In this document: one piece after another, positions 6,971 through 14,550 of the stretch
Position numbering within the stretch: position 1 is the first letter of the stretch
How the letters are laid out: each line of letters begins with the position of its first letter
DNA from: DASZCR01 sp035942915
GTDB lineage: Bacteria > Acidobacteriota > Blastocatellia > Pyrinomonadales > Pyrinomonadaceae
Reading direction: 5' to 3'
Length of the DNA: 17,264 nucleotides
Assembly (NCBI GenBank): GCA_035942915.1
Contig: DASZCR010000274.1
Span: 1-17,264 of the forward strand
Notes under the pieces: model-generated
What the model was told of the DNA's origin: nothing
Seen by the model: the letters and a program-made list of their open reading frames with translations, nothing else
The model's database searches: none
Program-made: the position numbers and the translations under genes

Positions 6971-9900
6971 TTAGCGAACGGTGACGGTGACCGTTCCCGT
7001 CGAGGCGTTGCCGGAATCGTCGCGGCTCTCGACGGTGATGTGATAGACGCGGCTCGTCTTGCCACTGCGCTCGGCGCGGACGTTGAGCGTGAGGTTGCCG
7101 GTGACTTGCCAGTCTCCGCTCACGTCTTCGCTGCCCGTGACCGAGAGGATGCGCGTCGTGAGCGTCGAATCGACGGCGTCAGACACGTTCGCGCTAATCA
7201 CGACGGGAACCATCTTGTTGTTCGCCTTCGTGATGATGGCGGGCGAAGCCGTCAGGCTCTGGAAGACGGGAGCCGTCGTGTCTCGCACGGTGACGTTGAA
7301 CGTGCCGGTCGTCGTCAATCCCTTCGAGTCGCGCGCCGTCGCCGTCACGGTCGTCGTACCCAGAGCGAACGTGCTGCCGGACTGAAGGCTCAGCGTGACG
7401 GGCAGTTGTCCGTCTTCCGCATCGACGGCCGTAGCCGCGAAGTTGACGGCCGCTCCCGCGCCGCTGGTCGCCTCCGCGACGATGTTGGCCGGGAGGTTGA
7501 GAACCGGCGGCGTGTTCATTGCGCGAACGGTGACGGTGAAGGTGGCCGTCGCCGTGTTGCCGGAGGCATCCACGCCCGTGACCGTCACAGTCGTCGTACC
7601 GACAGGGAACGTGCTGCCGGATTGGTGGCTGAAGCTGACCGCAATCTCGCCGCCGACCGTATCGGTCGCGCTGGCTCCGAAGACGGCCACAGCACCTTCC
7701 GGACTCGTCGCTTCGAGCACGATGTTGGCCGGGGTCGAGATGACCGGCGCGGTCGTGTCAATCACGTTGACTTTAAAGCTCCCGCTAACGGTCGCACCTG
7801 CGGCGTCGGTCGCATTGGCCGTCACAGTCGTCGTGCCCAGAGGGAACGTGCTGCCGGACTCGTGGCTGAGCATGACGGCAATCTCGCCATCTTCAGCGTC
7901 GGTCGCTGTGGCCGCGAACGTGGCCGCCGCGCCTTCGGGGCCGGTTGCCTCAACCGTCAGGTCGGTCGGGAGGTTGAGCACGGGCTGCGTGTTGGGCGCG
8001 CTGTTGATGGTCAGGGTGCCCGTCGCGCTGCCTTCGTAGTTGGCGTCGTTGATGGTCGCCGTGACCGTGTAAGTGCCGGGTTCAGACGGCACGCTCGGCG
8101 AACCATTGTAAGTCACTTCGACGTTAAGACCGGCCGGTTCGGTCACGACCGAGACAGCTTTGGGCGAGCCGTCGTGGGTCTGCGCGAGGTCGCCGAGTGT
8201 GACGGCGGCCGTCGCCTTGCCGATGACGAGCGTGCCGGTGGCCGTGCCCGCGTAGCCGGGTTCGGTGATGGTCGCGACGACTTCGTAAGAACCGACTTCA
8301 GTCGGCTGCACGTCGCTTCCGTTGTAGGTCAACTGGACGGCGATGCCAGCCGGTTCGGTGATGACCGAGACGCCGAGAGGCGAGCCAGTGTAGGTCTGAT
8401 TCAGACCGGCGAGCGAGATGGTGGCCGACGTGCCGAGTTCGGGAACCCAGCCGCCGAGCACGTTCGCAGGGTTGCGCCAGAAGTCCGCTTCCTCAGTCGT
8501 AATCTGGCGGGAGACGGGATGACGCTGGCTCACGTCAACAGGGTTGCCGTTCTCGTCGCGCGTGTTGTACTCCCAGAACTTGAGGTTCGGATAGTTGGTC
8601 GAGGTCGCGTTGGCGACGGCGTTGTCGAGTCTCCACGCTTCGGGGCGAATGTGCCCGCCCATCACCGAGTCGATGAAGACGACCTGACTGTAGGGGAAGA
8701 CGTTCGGGTCGATGCGCGAGAGATACGCGCCGGTGACGCCGGGCGCGGCCGTCAGCCTTGAGTTGACGAAGACGTAGCCGTTCTTGGTCGCGTCGTTGCG
8801 TATCTGCGTGTAGTAAGCGTTCGACGAAACCATCTTGAACTCGCTGTTGCGGAAGTAGACGACACCCGTGCCCCAGAGGAAGTCGATGTCGCCTTCGATG
8901 TAGCTCTCGTTGACGAAGCCGCCCTGATTCGAGCCGCTCTGGTTCTGCAACAGGAGCGTGTCCTGAAAGCTCTTGAGGTTGACGCGATTGAGCAGGATGC
9001 GGTGGTTGTTGCCACGGAAAGCTTCCGACTGCCGCGTGCGGTTCTCGCTGTTAAAGCGCGTCGTCGTGTTGTGAATCGTGATGTTCTCAAGCGTGAAGTC
9101 CGTCGCATCAACGCCGAAGACCGCACGCGGGCTTGACCCCGTGTTGAGGTTCTCGTTGTTCGAGTAGCGAATGATGCTCTCGTTGCGGTCTTCGCCGCGC
9201 ACGGTGATGAAGGGCTTGCTCGAACGGATGTAGACGATTTCCGTGTACGTGCCGCGCCGGACGTTAATCGTGACGGGCTGCGTGTTGTTCGTCGGAACGA
9301 AGTCGATAGCGCCCTGCACGGTCGAGAAGTCGCCCGTCCCGTCGGCGGCCACAGTCAGTTCGGTCGTCCCGGCGGCAGGCCCCGCGTCTTTCGTCGAGAA
9401 CGTCCACGTCGAAGCGTCGGAGACGCCGACGAAGGGCGCACCGGCCGCGTCTGTGACGACGCCCGGCTCCAACATGACGTAGTAGGTCTGTCCGTAAGCC
9501 AGCTTGACCTTCGGATAGATGGTCGCCGTGTTGCCGTCGATGATGACGGGGTGATAGTTGAAGTTGAAGGACGAACCGCCAATCTGTCGCGCAGACTGCG
9601 GGCCGGGCGCGTGAATCCCCGTGTTGGTATCAACGCCGAGGTCGATGGTATCGACGAGCGCGTTGTCCGACGCTCTGAAGATGTGAACCTTGCCGCTCGT
9701 GCCGACCTTCGGCGTCTGGTCGAAGGTGATGGACGGCAGCGCGTCGATGTTGACGCCGGAAGCGCCGAACGCGGGCGAGAAGCCGTTGGCCGTCATCGAG
9801 GAGACGACGAGGAGGCGCGCCGTCGCGCTGGTGACGTTGCCGCCCGAATTGCTGACGACGACGTGATAGTTGCCCGCGTCGGCCACCTGCGCCGCAGCGA

Positions 9901-11179
9901 AGTCGAGCGAGGCATTGTTAGCGCCGGGAATGAGCGCGCCGTTCTTGTACCACTGATAGAAGAGCGATTCGCCTTCGGCCGCGACCGAGAGGCTCGTGGG
10001 CGTGCCAACCGTGACGGTCGTCGCCGCAGGTTCGGCCGTGATGGTGGGCGGCGGCGCGACAGGCCCGTCCGCGACCGTCAGGCTGACGGGGTTGCTGCTG
10101 ACGCTGCCGCCAGCGTTGCTGACAACGGCCGTGTAGCTGCCCGTATCTGAAAGCTGCGCGTTCGTGATGCTGAGCGTCGGCGTCGTGGCCGAGCCATTGG
10201 CGACCGGCGCACCGTTCTTCAGCCATTGATAAGAGAGACCATTGCCAGCGGCGGCGACAGACATCGTGACGTTGCTGCCGACGGAGACGGTCAGGTTCGA
10301 GGGCTGCGGGTGCGCGGTAATGACAGGAGCGGCAGGCGTATAGTCGGCCGACCAGCGCGTGAAAGCGATGTCGGAGGCGAAGCCGTTAGGCACGCGGAAA
10401 CCGAACCAATCGAAGGTCGTCGCGGGCGTCTGGCTCGACTCGGTCGCCGTCGAGTTGAGGTTAAACGAGCCGCCGTCCGTCACGGAGACGGAAACCTTCG
10501 TGTCGGTCGCGGAGACGCGTTCGACCGTGAAGGCCAGCGTGTAAGGCGTATTGTTCGAGAGCGGTGCGCGCGCCGAACCGCCCGTAACGCTCAGCGCCGT
10601 GTACTCGGCGACCGTCGTACTAATCACGTTGGCGAGCGGGTCTGTGGCGCTCGGCGTGCTGCGACGGTGAAGCGTAAACGGAGGCGTGGCCGAAGCGGCC
10701 GTCCCGGCGAGTCGCGTGGCGTAGCCGGGGTCGTCGGAGAAGGAAGGACTGTTGAGGCCGCCCGTAGTGTTCGCCGTCGTGCGCGTGCCCTTCGAGTCGA
10801 AGAGGCCGAAGCGGAGGTCTGCGCCCGCGTTCGCGCCGATGTTCTGGACGGTGAAACGCGCCGAGACCGTCAGCCTGTCGCCGACGCCGAGCGTGATGGG
10901 CTGGCCGCTGTCAGTGAAGAAGCCCCAGAAGCCTTCCGAGCCTCCGGCGGCGCTGATGTTGAAATTGACCGACCCGGCCGCGTCTGTCCGCACCGTACCG
11001 GCGCGTCCGTTGAAGATGCGGACGGAGTTGGCCGAGAGGTTCTGCGTCAGGCTCTCGCCGTCGGCGAAAGTGTCGTTAACGACGGTGGCCGCTCCCGCAA
11101 CAGTCGGCAGAAGCAGTGCCAGAATGAGGGCGAAGGTCACTTGAGTTTTGAGGTTGCTCAACTTTCGCAGTGCTTTCAT
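6971..11179 (-). CDS. Large secreted multidomain pectinesterase (CE8)
   Basis: The 1402-residue protein has a Sec signal at about 1-30 (ending PTVAGA). Domains in order: LamG/jelly-roll-like region 32-282; two Ig-like domains (284-370 with YQWLKNG, 377-459 with YQWYKNG); SbsA/Big_5-like Ig domain 461-597; right-handed beta-helix pectin methylesterase 604-911; two MBG-like domains 918-988 and 992-1058; three HYR repeats about 1064-1140, 1144-1219 and 1223-1299; and a C-terminal Ig-like module 1301-1402. CE8 residues visible are Q717, QDTL with D740, GDIDF with D766, and R822 in YLSRIDP. The common LGRPW Trp is missing, as I recall for a subgroup of bacterial CE8 enzymes. It removes methyl esters from homogalacturonan, exposing it to the lyase and hydrolase encoded upstream. 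No LPXTG, PEP-CTERM or type IX sorting tail is obvious, so its final location is unclear. Confidence 0.92.
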   Translation of the reverse strand: MKALRKLSNLKTQVTFALILALLLPTVAGAATVVNDTFADGESLTQNLSANSVRIFNGRAGTVRTDAAGSVNFNISAAGGSEGFWGFFTDSGQPITLGVGDRLTVSARFTVQNIGANAGADLRFGLFDSKGTRTTANTTGGLNSPSFSDDPGYATRLAGTAASATPPFTLHRRSTPSATDPLANVISTTVAEYTALSVTGGSARAPLSNNTPYTLAFTVERVSATDTKVSVSVTDGGSFNLNSTATESSQTPATTFDWFGFRVPNGFASDIAFTRWSADYTPAAPVITAHPQPSNLTVSVGSNVTMSVAAAGNGLSYQWLKNGAPVANGSATTPTLSITNAQLSDTGSYTAVVSNAGGSVSSNPVSLTVADGPVAPPPTITAEPAATTVTVGTPTSLSVAAEGESLFYQWYKNGALIPGANNASLDFAAAQVADAGNYHVVVSNSGGNVTSATARLLVVSSMTANGFSPAFGASGVNIDALPSITFDQTPKVGTSGKVHIFRASDNALVDTIDLGVDTNTGIHAPGPQSARQIGGSSFNFNYHPVIIDGNTATIYPKVKLAYGQTYYVMLEPGVVTDAAGAPFVGVSDASTWTFSTKDAGPAAGTTELTVAADGTGDFSTVQGAIDFVPTNNTQPVTINVRRGTYTEIVYIRSSKPFITVRGEDRNESIIRYSNNENLNTGSSPRAVFGVDATDFTLENITIHNTTTRFNSENRTRQSEAFRGNNHRILLNRVNLKSFQDTLLLQNQSGSNQGGFVNESYIEGDIDFLWGTGVVYFRNSEFKMVSSNAYYTQIRNDATKNGYVFVNSRLTAAPGVTGAYLSRIDPNVFPYSQVVFIDSVMGGHIRPEAWRLDNAVANATSTNYPNLKFWEYNTRDENGNPVDVSQRHPVSRQITTEEADFWRNPANVLGGWVPELGTSATISLAGLNQTYTGSPLGVSVITEPAGIAVQLTYNGSDVQPTEVGSYEVVATITEPGYAGTATGTLVIGKATAAVTLGDLAQTHDGSPKAVSVVTEPAGLNVEVTYNGSPSVPSEPGTYTVTATINDANYEGSATGTLTINSAPNTQPVLNLPTDLTVEATGPEGAAATFAATATDAEDGEIAVMLSHESGSTFPLGTTTVTANATDAAGATVSGSFKVNVIDTTAPVISTPANIVLEATSPEGAVAVFGASATDTVGGEIAVSFSHQSGSTFPVGTTTVTVTGVDASGNTATATFTVTVRAMNTPPVLNLPANIVAEATSGAGAAVNFAATAVDAEDGQLPVTLSLQSGSTFALGTTTVTATARDSKGLTTTGTFNVTVRDTTAPVFQSLTASPAIITKANNKMVPVVISANVSDAVDSTLTTRILSVTGSEDVSGDWQVTGNLTLNVRAERSGKTSRVYHITVESRDDSGNASTGTVTVTVR
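7283..7996 (-). repeat. Three tandem HYR-domain coding repeats
   Basis: Three units of about 237-240 bp encode HYR domains of the pectinesterase. DNA-level similarity is highest in a core that recurs at 7344-7382, 7584-7622 and 7821-7859 (plus strand; each contains CGTCGT followed by GAACGTGCTGCCGGA), corresponding to the protein motif SGSTFxxGTTTVT. The spacing between cores is 240 and 237 bp. Confidence 0.8.
8006..8434 (-). repeat. Two tandem MBG-like domain repeats within pectinesterase
   Basis: Two adjacent units of about 70 residues share the pattern GLNQTYTGSPLGVSV / DLAQTHDGSPKAVSV, then TEPAG, TYNGS, and TGTL(V/T)I. They match the MBG-like bacterial Ig-type repeat common in surface and secreted proteins and link the catalytic domain to the HYR repeats. 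Role: presumably spacer or carbohydrate/surface contact. Confidence 0.7.
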
Positions 11180-11284
11180 TTTTCTGTATCAGTCCCTACT
11201 TGGTTAAGATTTAAGTTAGCTGTTCAGTGGACGTATTCTCTCTCAAAAGGCCGTCCGGGTCTTGGCTGATACGGACTATTTTTG

Positions 11285-11303
11285 ATTTGCAGATTAGGCA
11301 AAT
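11285..11303. promoter_or_regulatory. Inverted repeat in the pectinesterase leader region
   Basis: ATTTGC (11285-11290) and GCAAAT (11298-11303) form a 6-7-6 inverted repeat of 19 bp. It lies downstream of the -10-like box on the pectinesterase strand, a position suited to a repressor or roadblock site. The arms are short, so a chance match is possible. Confidence 0.35.
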
Positions 11304-11329
11304 AGCTTTTCAGGCACGGGGCGGGGATT

Positions 11330-11335
11330 ATTATA
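11330..11335 (-). promoter_or_regulatory. Candidate -10 box for the pectinesterase gene
   Basis: A perfect TATAAT reads on the minus strand in an AT-rich segment about 150 bp ahead of the pectinesterase ATG. The -35 position holds only a poor match (TTTTCC, 18-bp spacer), which would suit a promoter that needs an activator bound at the palindrome immediately upstream. Confidence 0.35.
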
Positions 11336-11357
11336 AAATGTGCGAAAATCAAGGGAA

Positions 11358-11376
11358 AATTGACCATTGGACAATT
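11358..11376. promoter_or_regulatory. 19-bp palindrome upstream of pectinesterase promoter, probable operator
   Basis: AATTGACCATTGGACAATT is symmetric about position 11367 with one mismatched pair (A11363 and A11371). It lies about 23 bp upstream of the TATAAT box on the pectinesterase strand, a typical place for an activator or for a repressor covering the -35. AraC-family proteins often bind direct repeats, so the binding protein could also be something encoded elsewhere. Confidence 0.5.
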
Positions 11377-11507
11377 CGGAGAGGTCTTTTTTGCGGATTC
11401 GGCAGGACAGGCACATTCGGCAGACAGGGTTTGCGGCACACTTCGACCGTAAGTGTGGAGGAGCGTTATTCCGAGACGTGTTTGAGCGGACGATTGAGGC
11501 GGACGAT

Positions 11508-12395
11508 TCAGGCCGCCTCGTGTTTGTGCAGGAGTGGCTTCTGGCTGGCGATGAACTGTTTGGGTGTCGAGCCTGCGATTTTTTTGAAGACGCGGTAGAA
11601 GTGCGTCAGGTCGCCGAAGCCCGCCTCGACCGCCGCGAAGAGGATATCGTCGGTCTCAAGCATGAGGCGCTTGGCATATTCGACACGGCGCTCGGTCAGA
11701 TATTGCGTGACGGTGCGACCCGTCCGGCGTTTGAACTGCTCCGTGTAGCTGCGATAAGACATGTTGGCGAGCGAGGCCAACTCCTCGACCTTAATCGGGC
11801 GGAAGAAGTTGTCGTCGAGATAATGAAGGCTGCCTGCGAAGGCCGCCCCGCTGGGGTCGGAGGGAGACAACTTCTGATGCTCGCCATGGATGCGCGTGAC
11901 GAAGATAAGCAACTCGATGAGTTGCGAGAGGACAACGGCGTCGCTGCCCTCTCTTCTTTGCAACTGCTCGACGAAGAGCGCCTTGAGACGGTTTCTGATT
12001 TGTAGCCGCGTGTAGTTGTCGGCAATCCTGAAGGGCGTGAGGACGGGGATGCGCTGACGAAACAGCGAAAGGCTATCGACGGCGGCCGTGCAGTTGCCGA
12101 AGACGCGTTCGTAGAAGCAGATGACGACGACTGTCAGCGGGTCGTTGGGGTCGTCCACGAGGCGATGCGAAAGATGCGCCGGGGCGTAGAACATCTGGTT
12201 CTCGCTAATCGGCGTCCTGCCCTGTTCGGTCTCGACGAAGCCCTGCCCCTCGCGCACCACGTACAGTTGATGAAAGTCGCGCGCGAGCATCTCCATCGTG
12301 AAATCAGGGCTGTGGCGGCTCTCGAAGATGTAGATGCCGAGTTCGCCGAGATGAACCTGATGCGGCCGCTTGCGCTTCCTCGTGACTTTGCTCAT
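11508..12395 (-). CDS. AraC-family transcriptional regulator
   Basis: The protein has 295 residues from this start. A cupin-like sensor half comes first (FHQLYVVREGQGFVE, then APAHLSHRLVDD), then the AraC DNA-binding domain over the last ~105 residues: a first HTH in VEELASLANMSYRSYTEQFKRRTG and a second in ILFAAVEAGFGDLTHFYRVFKKIAGSTPKQF, with the usual GF..LTHFYRVFKK signature. It probably senses a pectin-derived sugar or oligogalacturonide through the cupin domain and activates the neighbouring genes; the ligand is inference. An ATG also occurs at 12401, but the run of G that could serve as ribosome site abuts it directly and is 6 nt from the ATG at 12395, so I prefer the latter. It lies 57 bp after the Gfo/Idh/MocA gene and ahead of the pectinesterase, all on the same strand. 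Confidence 0.88.
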   Translation of the reverse strand: MSKVTRKRKRPHQVHLGELGIYIFESRHSPDFTMEMLARDFHQLYVVREGQGFVETEQGRTPISENQMFYAPAHLSHRLVDDPNDPLTVVVICFYERVFGNCTAAVDSLSLFRQRIPVLTPFRIADNYTRLQIRNRLKALFVEQLQRREGSDAVVLSQLIELLIFVTRIHGEHQKLSPSDPSGAAFAGSLHYLDDNFFRPIKVEELASLANMSYRSYTEQFKRRTGRTVTQYLTERRVEYAKRLMLETDDILFAAVEAGFGDLTHFYRVFKKIAGSTPKQFIASQKPLLHKHEAA

Positions 12396-12401
12396 CGCCA
12401 T

Positions 12402-12407
12402 CCCCCC
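12402..12407 (-). promoter_or_regulatory. G-rich ribosome site deciding the AraC start
   Basis: GGGGGG on the minus strand sits 6 nt before the ATG at 12395 but directly against the ATG at 12401. Normal spacing favours the 12395 start. It is not a canonical GGAGG, so this is moderate evidence. Confidence 0.4.
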
Positions 12408-12452
12408 GCAGATGCGTCAGCGGTGATTCGTACTTCGTGAAGGAGGACTATC

Positions 12453-13778
12453 CTACAGGCGGACGAGTTCTGCAATCTTGACCGGACGACGCTGCTCGAC
12501 GCTCTTGCGCGCGGCGATGCCCGTCAGACAGGACATCGCGCCCGCGCGCGAATCCGGTAGACGCATGTGTTCCGGTACGGGAGCGTTGCGGAAGATGACT
12601 TCGCGGAGACGGTCGTCGCCGCCCGCGTGGCCGCCTTTGATGTGGGGCATGGGAATCTTCTCGCGCTTGCCGAAGTTCTTCGTGAGGTAGGTTTCCGAGT
12701 CCTGCTCCTCCGGCCAGGGCTGGCGCTCGTAGTCGCGGACTTCGAGGCGTCCGCGCTCGCCGTTGAAGGCGAGGCGATAACCCTCGAAGGGCATGGCGGC
12801 GTTGAGCGAGTAGTTCATCTGCACGCCGTTCGAGTATTTGACCAGAGCCGACATCGTGTCGTAGATGTCCACGTCCTCGCGGAAGACGCAGCCGTCGCGG
12901 TGGTAGCCGTCCACGTCCTCTGCGGCCGCGTAGAGTTTCATCAGGCGCGCGTTCTGTGTGAGGTCGAAGTAGAAGGGGCAGCGCGCCTTGTGCGGGCAGG
13001 GGCGACAGTGTGTGTGGCGGAAGGGGCCGCGCTTGCCGTAGACGTTCAACTCGCCGTAGGCCGAAACCTCGACGGGGTCTGCGTCGAGCCACCAATTGAT
13101 AAGGTCGAAGTGGTGCGTCGCCTTGTGTACCCAGAGGCTCCCGCCGCGCGACTTGAGGCGATGCCAGCGGCGGAAATAGTCCGCGCCGTGCTGCACGTCG
13201 AGATACCAACTGAAATCGACGGAAGTGACGCGCCCGATTTCGCCGGACATCAGAATCTCTTTAATCTTCTGGTGCTTCGGCGCGTAACGGTAGTTGAAGG
13301 CGACGACGATTTTGCGCCGGTTCCTCCGCTCGGCGTCGAGCACGGCCTGACACTGTCGCTCGTCCGTGACCATCGGCTTCTCGGTGATAACGTCGATGCC
13401 CCGGTCGAGCGCGCGTGTGATTTGCGCGACGTGTGTGGCGTCGACGGTGGTGACCATCAGCAGTTCAGGCCGCGCACGGTCGAGCATCTCGTCGAAACTC
13501 TCGAAGGTCGGACAATCGACGCCGATGAGTTCACGACCGGCGGCGAGGCGCTTCCGGTTGGTGTCGCAGAGGCCGACGAATTCCAGCACGTCTGCGTAAC
13601 GCTTGGCGAGGTCTGCTCCCCACATCCCTGTGCCGCGATGGCCTGTGCCGACCATCGCGTAGCGACGCCGTTGCGTCCCGGCAAGCGGCGTGCTGCCCAA
13701 CAGGAGCGACCCGGCGGCGGCCGTCCCGGCAGATTTGACGAACTCTCTGCGGTGCAAAAGATTTGAATCCGACATCAT
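12453..13778 (-). CDS. Tat-exported Gfo/Idh/MocA-family oxidoreductase
   Basis: The protein has 441 residues from ATG 13778; an in-frame ATG follows at 13775 and a TTG lies upstream at 13793. The N-terminus has a twin-arginine signal, HRREFVKSAGTAAAGSLLLG. The Rossmann domain follows, with YAMVGTGHRGTGMWG and the family's EKP motif (ITEKPMV, about residues 132-138). A C-terminal alpha/beta domain includes GGSLWVHKATHHFDLINWW and ends around 441. An inserted Cys cluster, HCRPCPHKARCPFYFD (about 257-271), with a further Cys in DGCVF, might bind metal; I recall similar clusters in homologues. Family members use NAD(P) to oxidise or reduce sugars. Tat export means it is folded with cofactor before reaching the periplasm, as with glucose-fructose oxidoreductase. 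Placement 22 bp after the acetylesterase gene suggests it acts on a pectin-derived sugar; the reaction is unknown. Confidence 0.87.
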   Translation of the reverse strand: MMSDSNLLHRREFVKSAGTAAAGSLLLGSTPLAGTQRRRYAMVGTGHRGTGMWGADLAKRYADVLEFVGLCDTNRKRLAAGRELIGVDCPTFESFDEMLDRARPELLMVTTVDATHVAQITRALDRGIDVITEKPMVTDERQCQAVLDAERRNRRKIVVAFNYRYAPKHQKIKEILMSGEIGRVTSVDFSWYLDVQHGADYFRRWHRLKSRGGSLWVHKATHHFDLINWWLDADPVEVSAYGELNVYGKRGPFRHTHCRPCPHKARCPFYFDLTQNARLMKLYAAAEDVDGYHRDGCVFREDVDIYDTMSALVKYSNGVQMNYSLNAAMPFEGYRLAFNGERGRLEVRDYERQPWPEEQDSETYLTKNFGKREKIPMPHIKGGHAGGDDRLREVIFRNAPVPEHMRLPDSRAGAMSCLTGIAARKSVEQRRPVKIAELVRL

Positions 13779-13800
13779 TCTTCTGAAGGTCAATCGGGGT

Positions 13801-14550
13801 TTACTTGATGAACTTCGCGAGTCCGAGCTTGCTCTCGCGGATGCCTTCGACGGCGAGCGCGGCCATCAACTCTGCTCCGCGCGGCGAGAAGTGCGTGTTG
13901 TCGTTGACGCCCTGCGGATAGTTGGGATGCTCGCCCGCTGCGAGTTGCAGGAAGAGCTTCTTCGACTCTTCGACGCCGTAGCGGACAATCAGCTTCTCGC
14001 TCTTGCGGTGCATGTCGATAAGCGCCACCTTCTCTTCGGCGGCGACGCGGCGAACGATGTCTGGATACTCGCCGTGCGCGTCGTAGAAGACGCCTTTCTC
14101 GTCGAAGCGGCGGCGCATGACGGGCGTCAGCAGCACGGGCGTGGCACGCTTGGCGCGCACTTCGCGGACGAAGCGAATGAGGTTGGCGCGATAATCTTCG
14201 GGCGGCGTGTAGCGGTCAACCTTCTCTTTCGACGCGTCGTTGTGGCCGAACTGGATGAAGACGTAGTCGCCCGCCTTGAGCTTGTCGATGATGGCCTGCC
14301 AGCGGTTCTCGGAGATGAACGTGCGCGTGCTTCGTCCGTTCTGCGCGTGGTTGTCGATGCGCACGCGCCGCTCGTCGAGGTGCTGTTGGAGAAACTCGCC
14401 CCAACCCGTCTCAGGCCGCTTCTCAGGCCGTTTTGCAGCCATCGTCGAATCGCCTGCGAGGAAGACTGTGAGAGGCTCCGGCTGTCCGTGCGCGAAGGGA
14501 CAGAGCAGCATCAGGAGCAGGAGCAGGACGGGTGCGACGCTGATTCTCAT
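13801..14550 (-). CDS. Rhamnogalacturonan acetylesterase-like GDSL/SGNH hydrolase (CE12 type)
   Basis: The 249-residue protein has a Sec signal (hydrophobic core VAPVLLLLLMLLCPFA, probable cleavage after AHG). The four SGNH blocks are intact: FLAGDSTMA with nucleophile Ser35; NHAQNGRSTRTF with Gly72; QFGHNDASK with Asn104; and VNDNTHFSPRG with Asp217 and His220. The GDST(M), NGRST and DNTHFS variants are those of the RhgT/YesT-like rhamnogalacturonan acetylesterases, which remove acetyl groups from galacturonate residues in pectin and make the backbone accessible. Periplasmic or extracellular. Its ATG overlaps the polygalacturonase stop by 4 bp (ATGA), so the two are translationally coupled, which strengthens the pectin assignment. 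Another ester-linked polysaccharide substrate is the alternative. Confidence 0.88.
   Translation of the reverse strand: MRISVAPVLLLLLMLLCPFAHGQPEPLTVFLAGDSTMAAKRPEKRPETGWGEFLQQHLDERRVRIDNHAQNGRSTRTFISENRWQAIIDKLKAGDYVFIQFGHNDASKEKVDRYTPPEDYRANLIRFVREVRAKRATPVLLTPVMRRRFDEKGVFYDAHGEYPDIVRRVAAEEKVALIDMHRKSEKLIVRYGVEESKKLFLQLAAGEHPNYPQGVNDNTHFSPRGAELMAALAVEGIRESKLGLAKFIK

Larger units (their letters stand above)
11180..11507. promoter_or_regulatory. Intergenic region between AraC regulator and pectinesterase
   Basis: This 328-bp stretch has no convincing gene. It is AT-rich between about 11270 and 11376 and carries, in minus-strand order, a 19-bp palindrome (11376-11358), a TATAAT -10-like box (11335-11330) and a second inverted repeat (11303-11285). 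Next to the AraC stop are a 10-bp direct repeat GCGGACGATT (11486-11495 and 11499-11508) and a hairpin GAGGCGG/CCGCCTC (11496-11502 with 11513-11519) that overlaps the stop but has no T-tract. The leader of the pectinesterase mRNA would be roughly 140 nt. Confidence 0.65.

Noticed and set aside
6805..7065. Upstream extension of the lipoprotein frame to 7065
   Set aside because: It would overlap the pectinesterase 3' end and the terminator, and would bury the lipoprotein signal peptide at residue 88. The ATG at 6804 explains the data better.
7040..8761. Plus-strand open frame of 573 codons opposite the pectinesterase
   Set aside because: It is Arg/Gly/Asp-rich and repeat-like only because it is antisense to the HYR and MBG repeats.
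11486..11519. Direct repeat GCGGACGATT and hairpin at the AraC stop as a terminator or attachment site
   Set aside because: The hairpin overlaps coding sequence and lacks a T-tract, and there is no integrase or element boundary nearby; noted only as local structure.
12567..13766. Plus-strand open frame of 399 codons opposite the Gfo/Idh/MocA gene
   Set aside because: It is a complement-strand shadow; no ribosome site, motif or signal, and the composition mirrors the real gene's codon bias.
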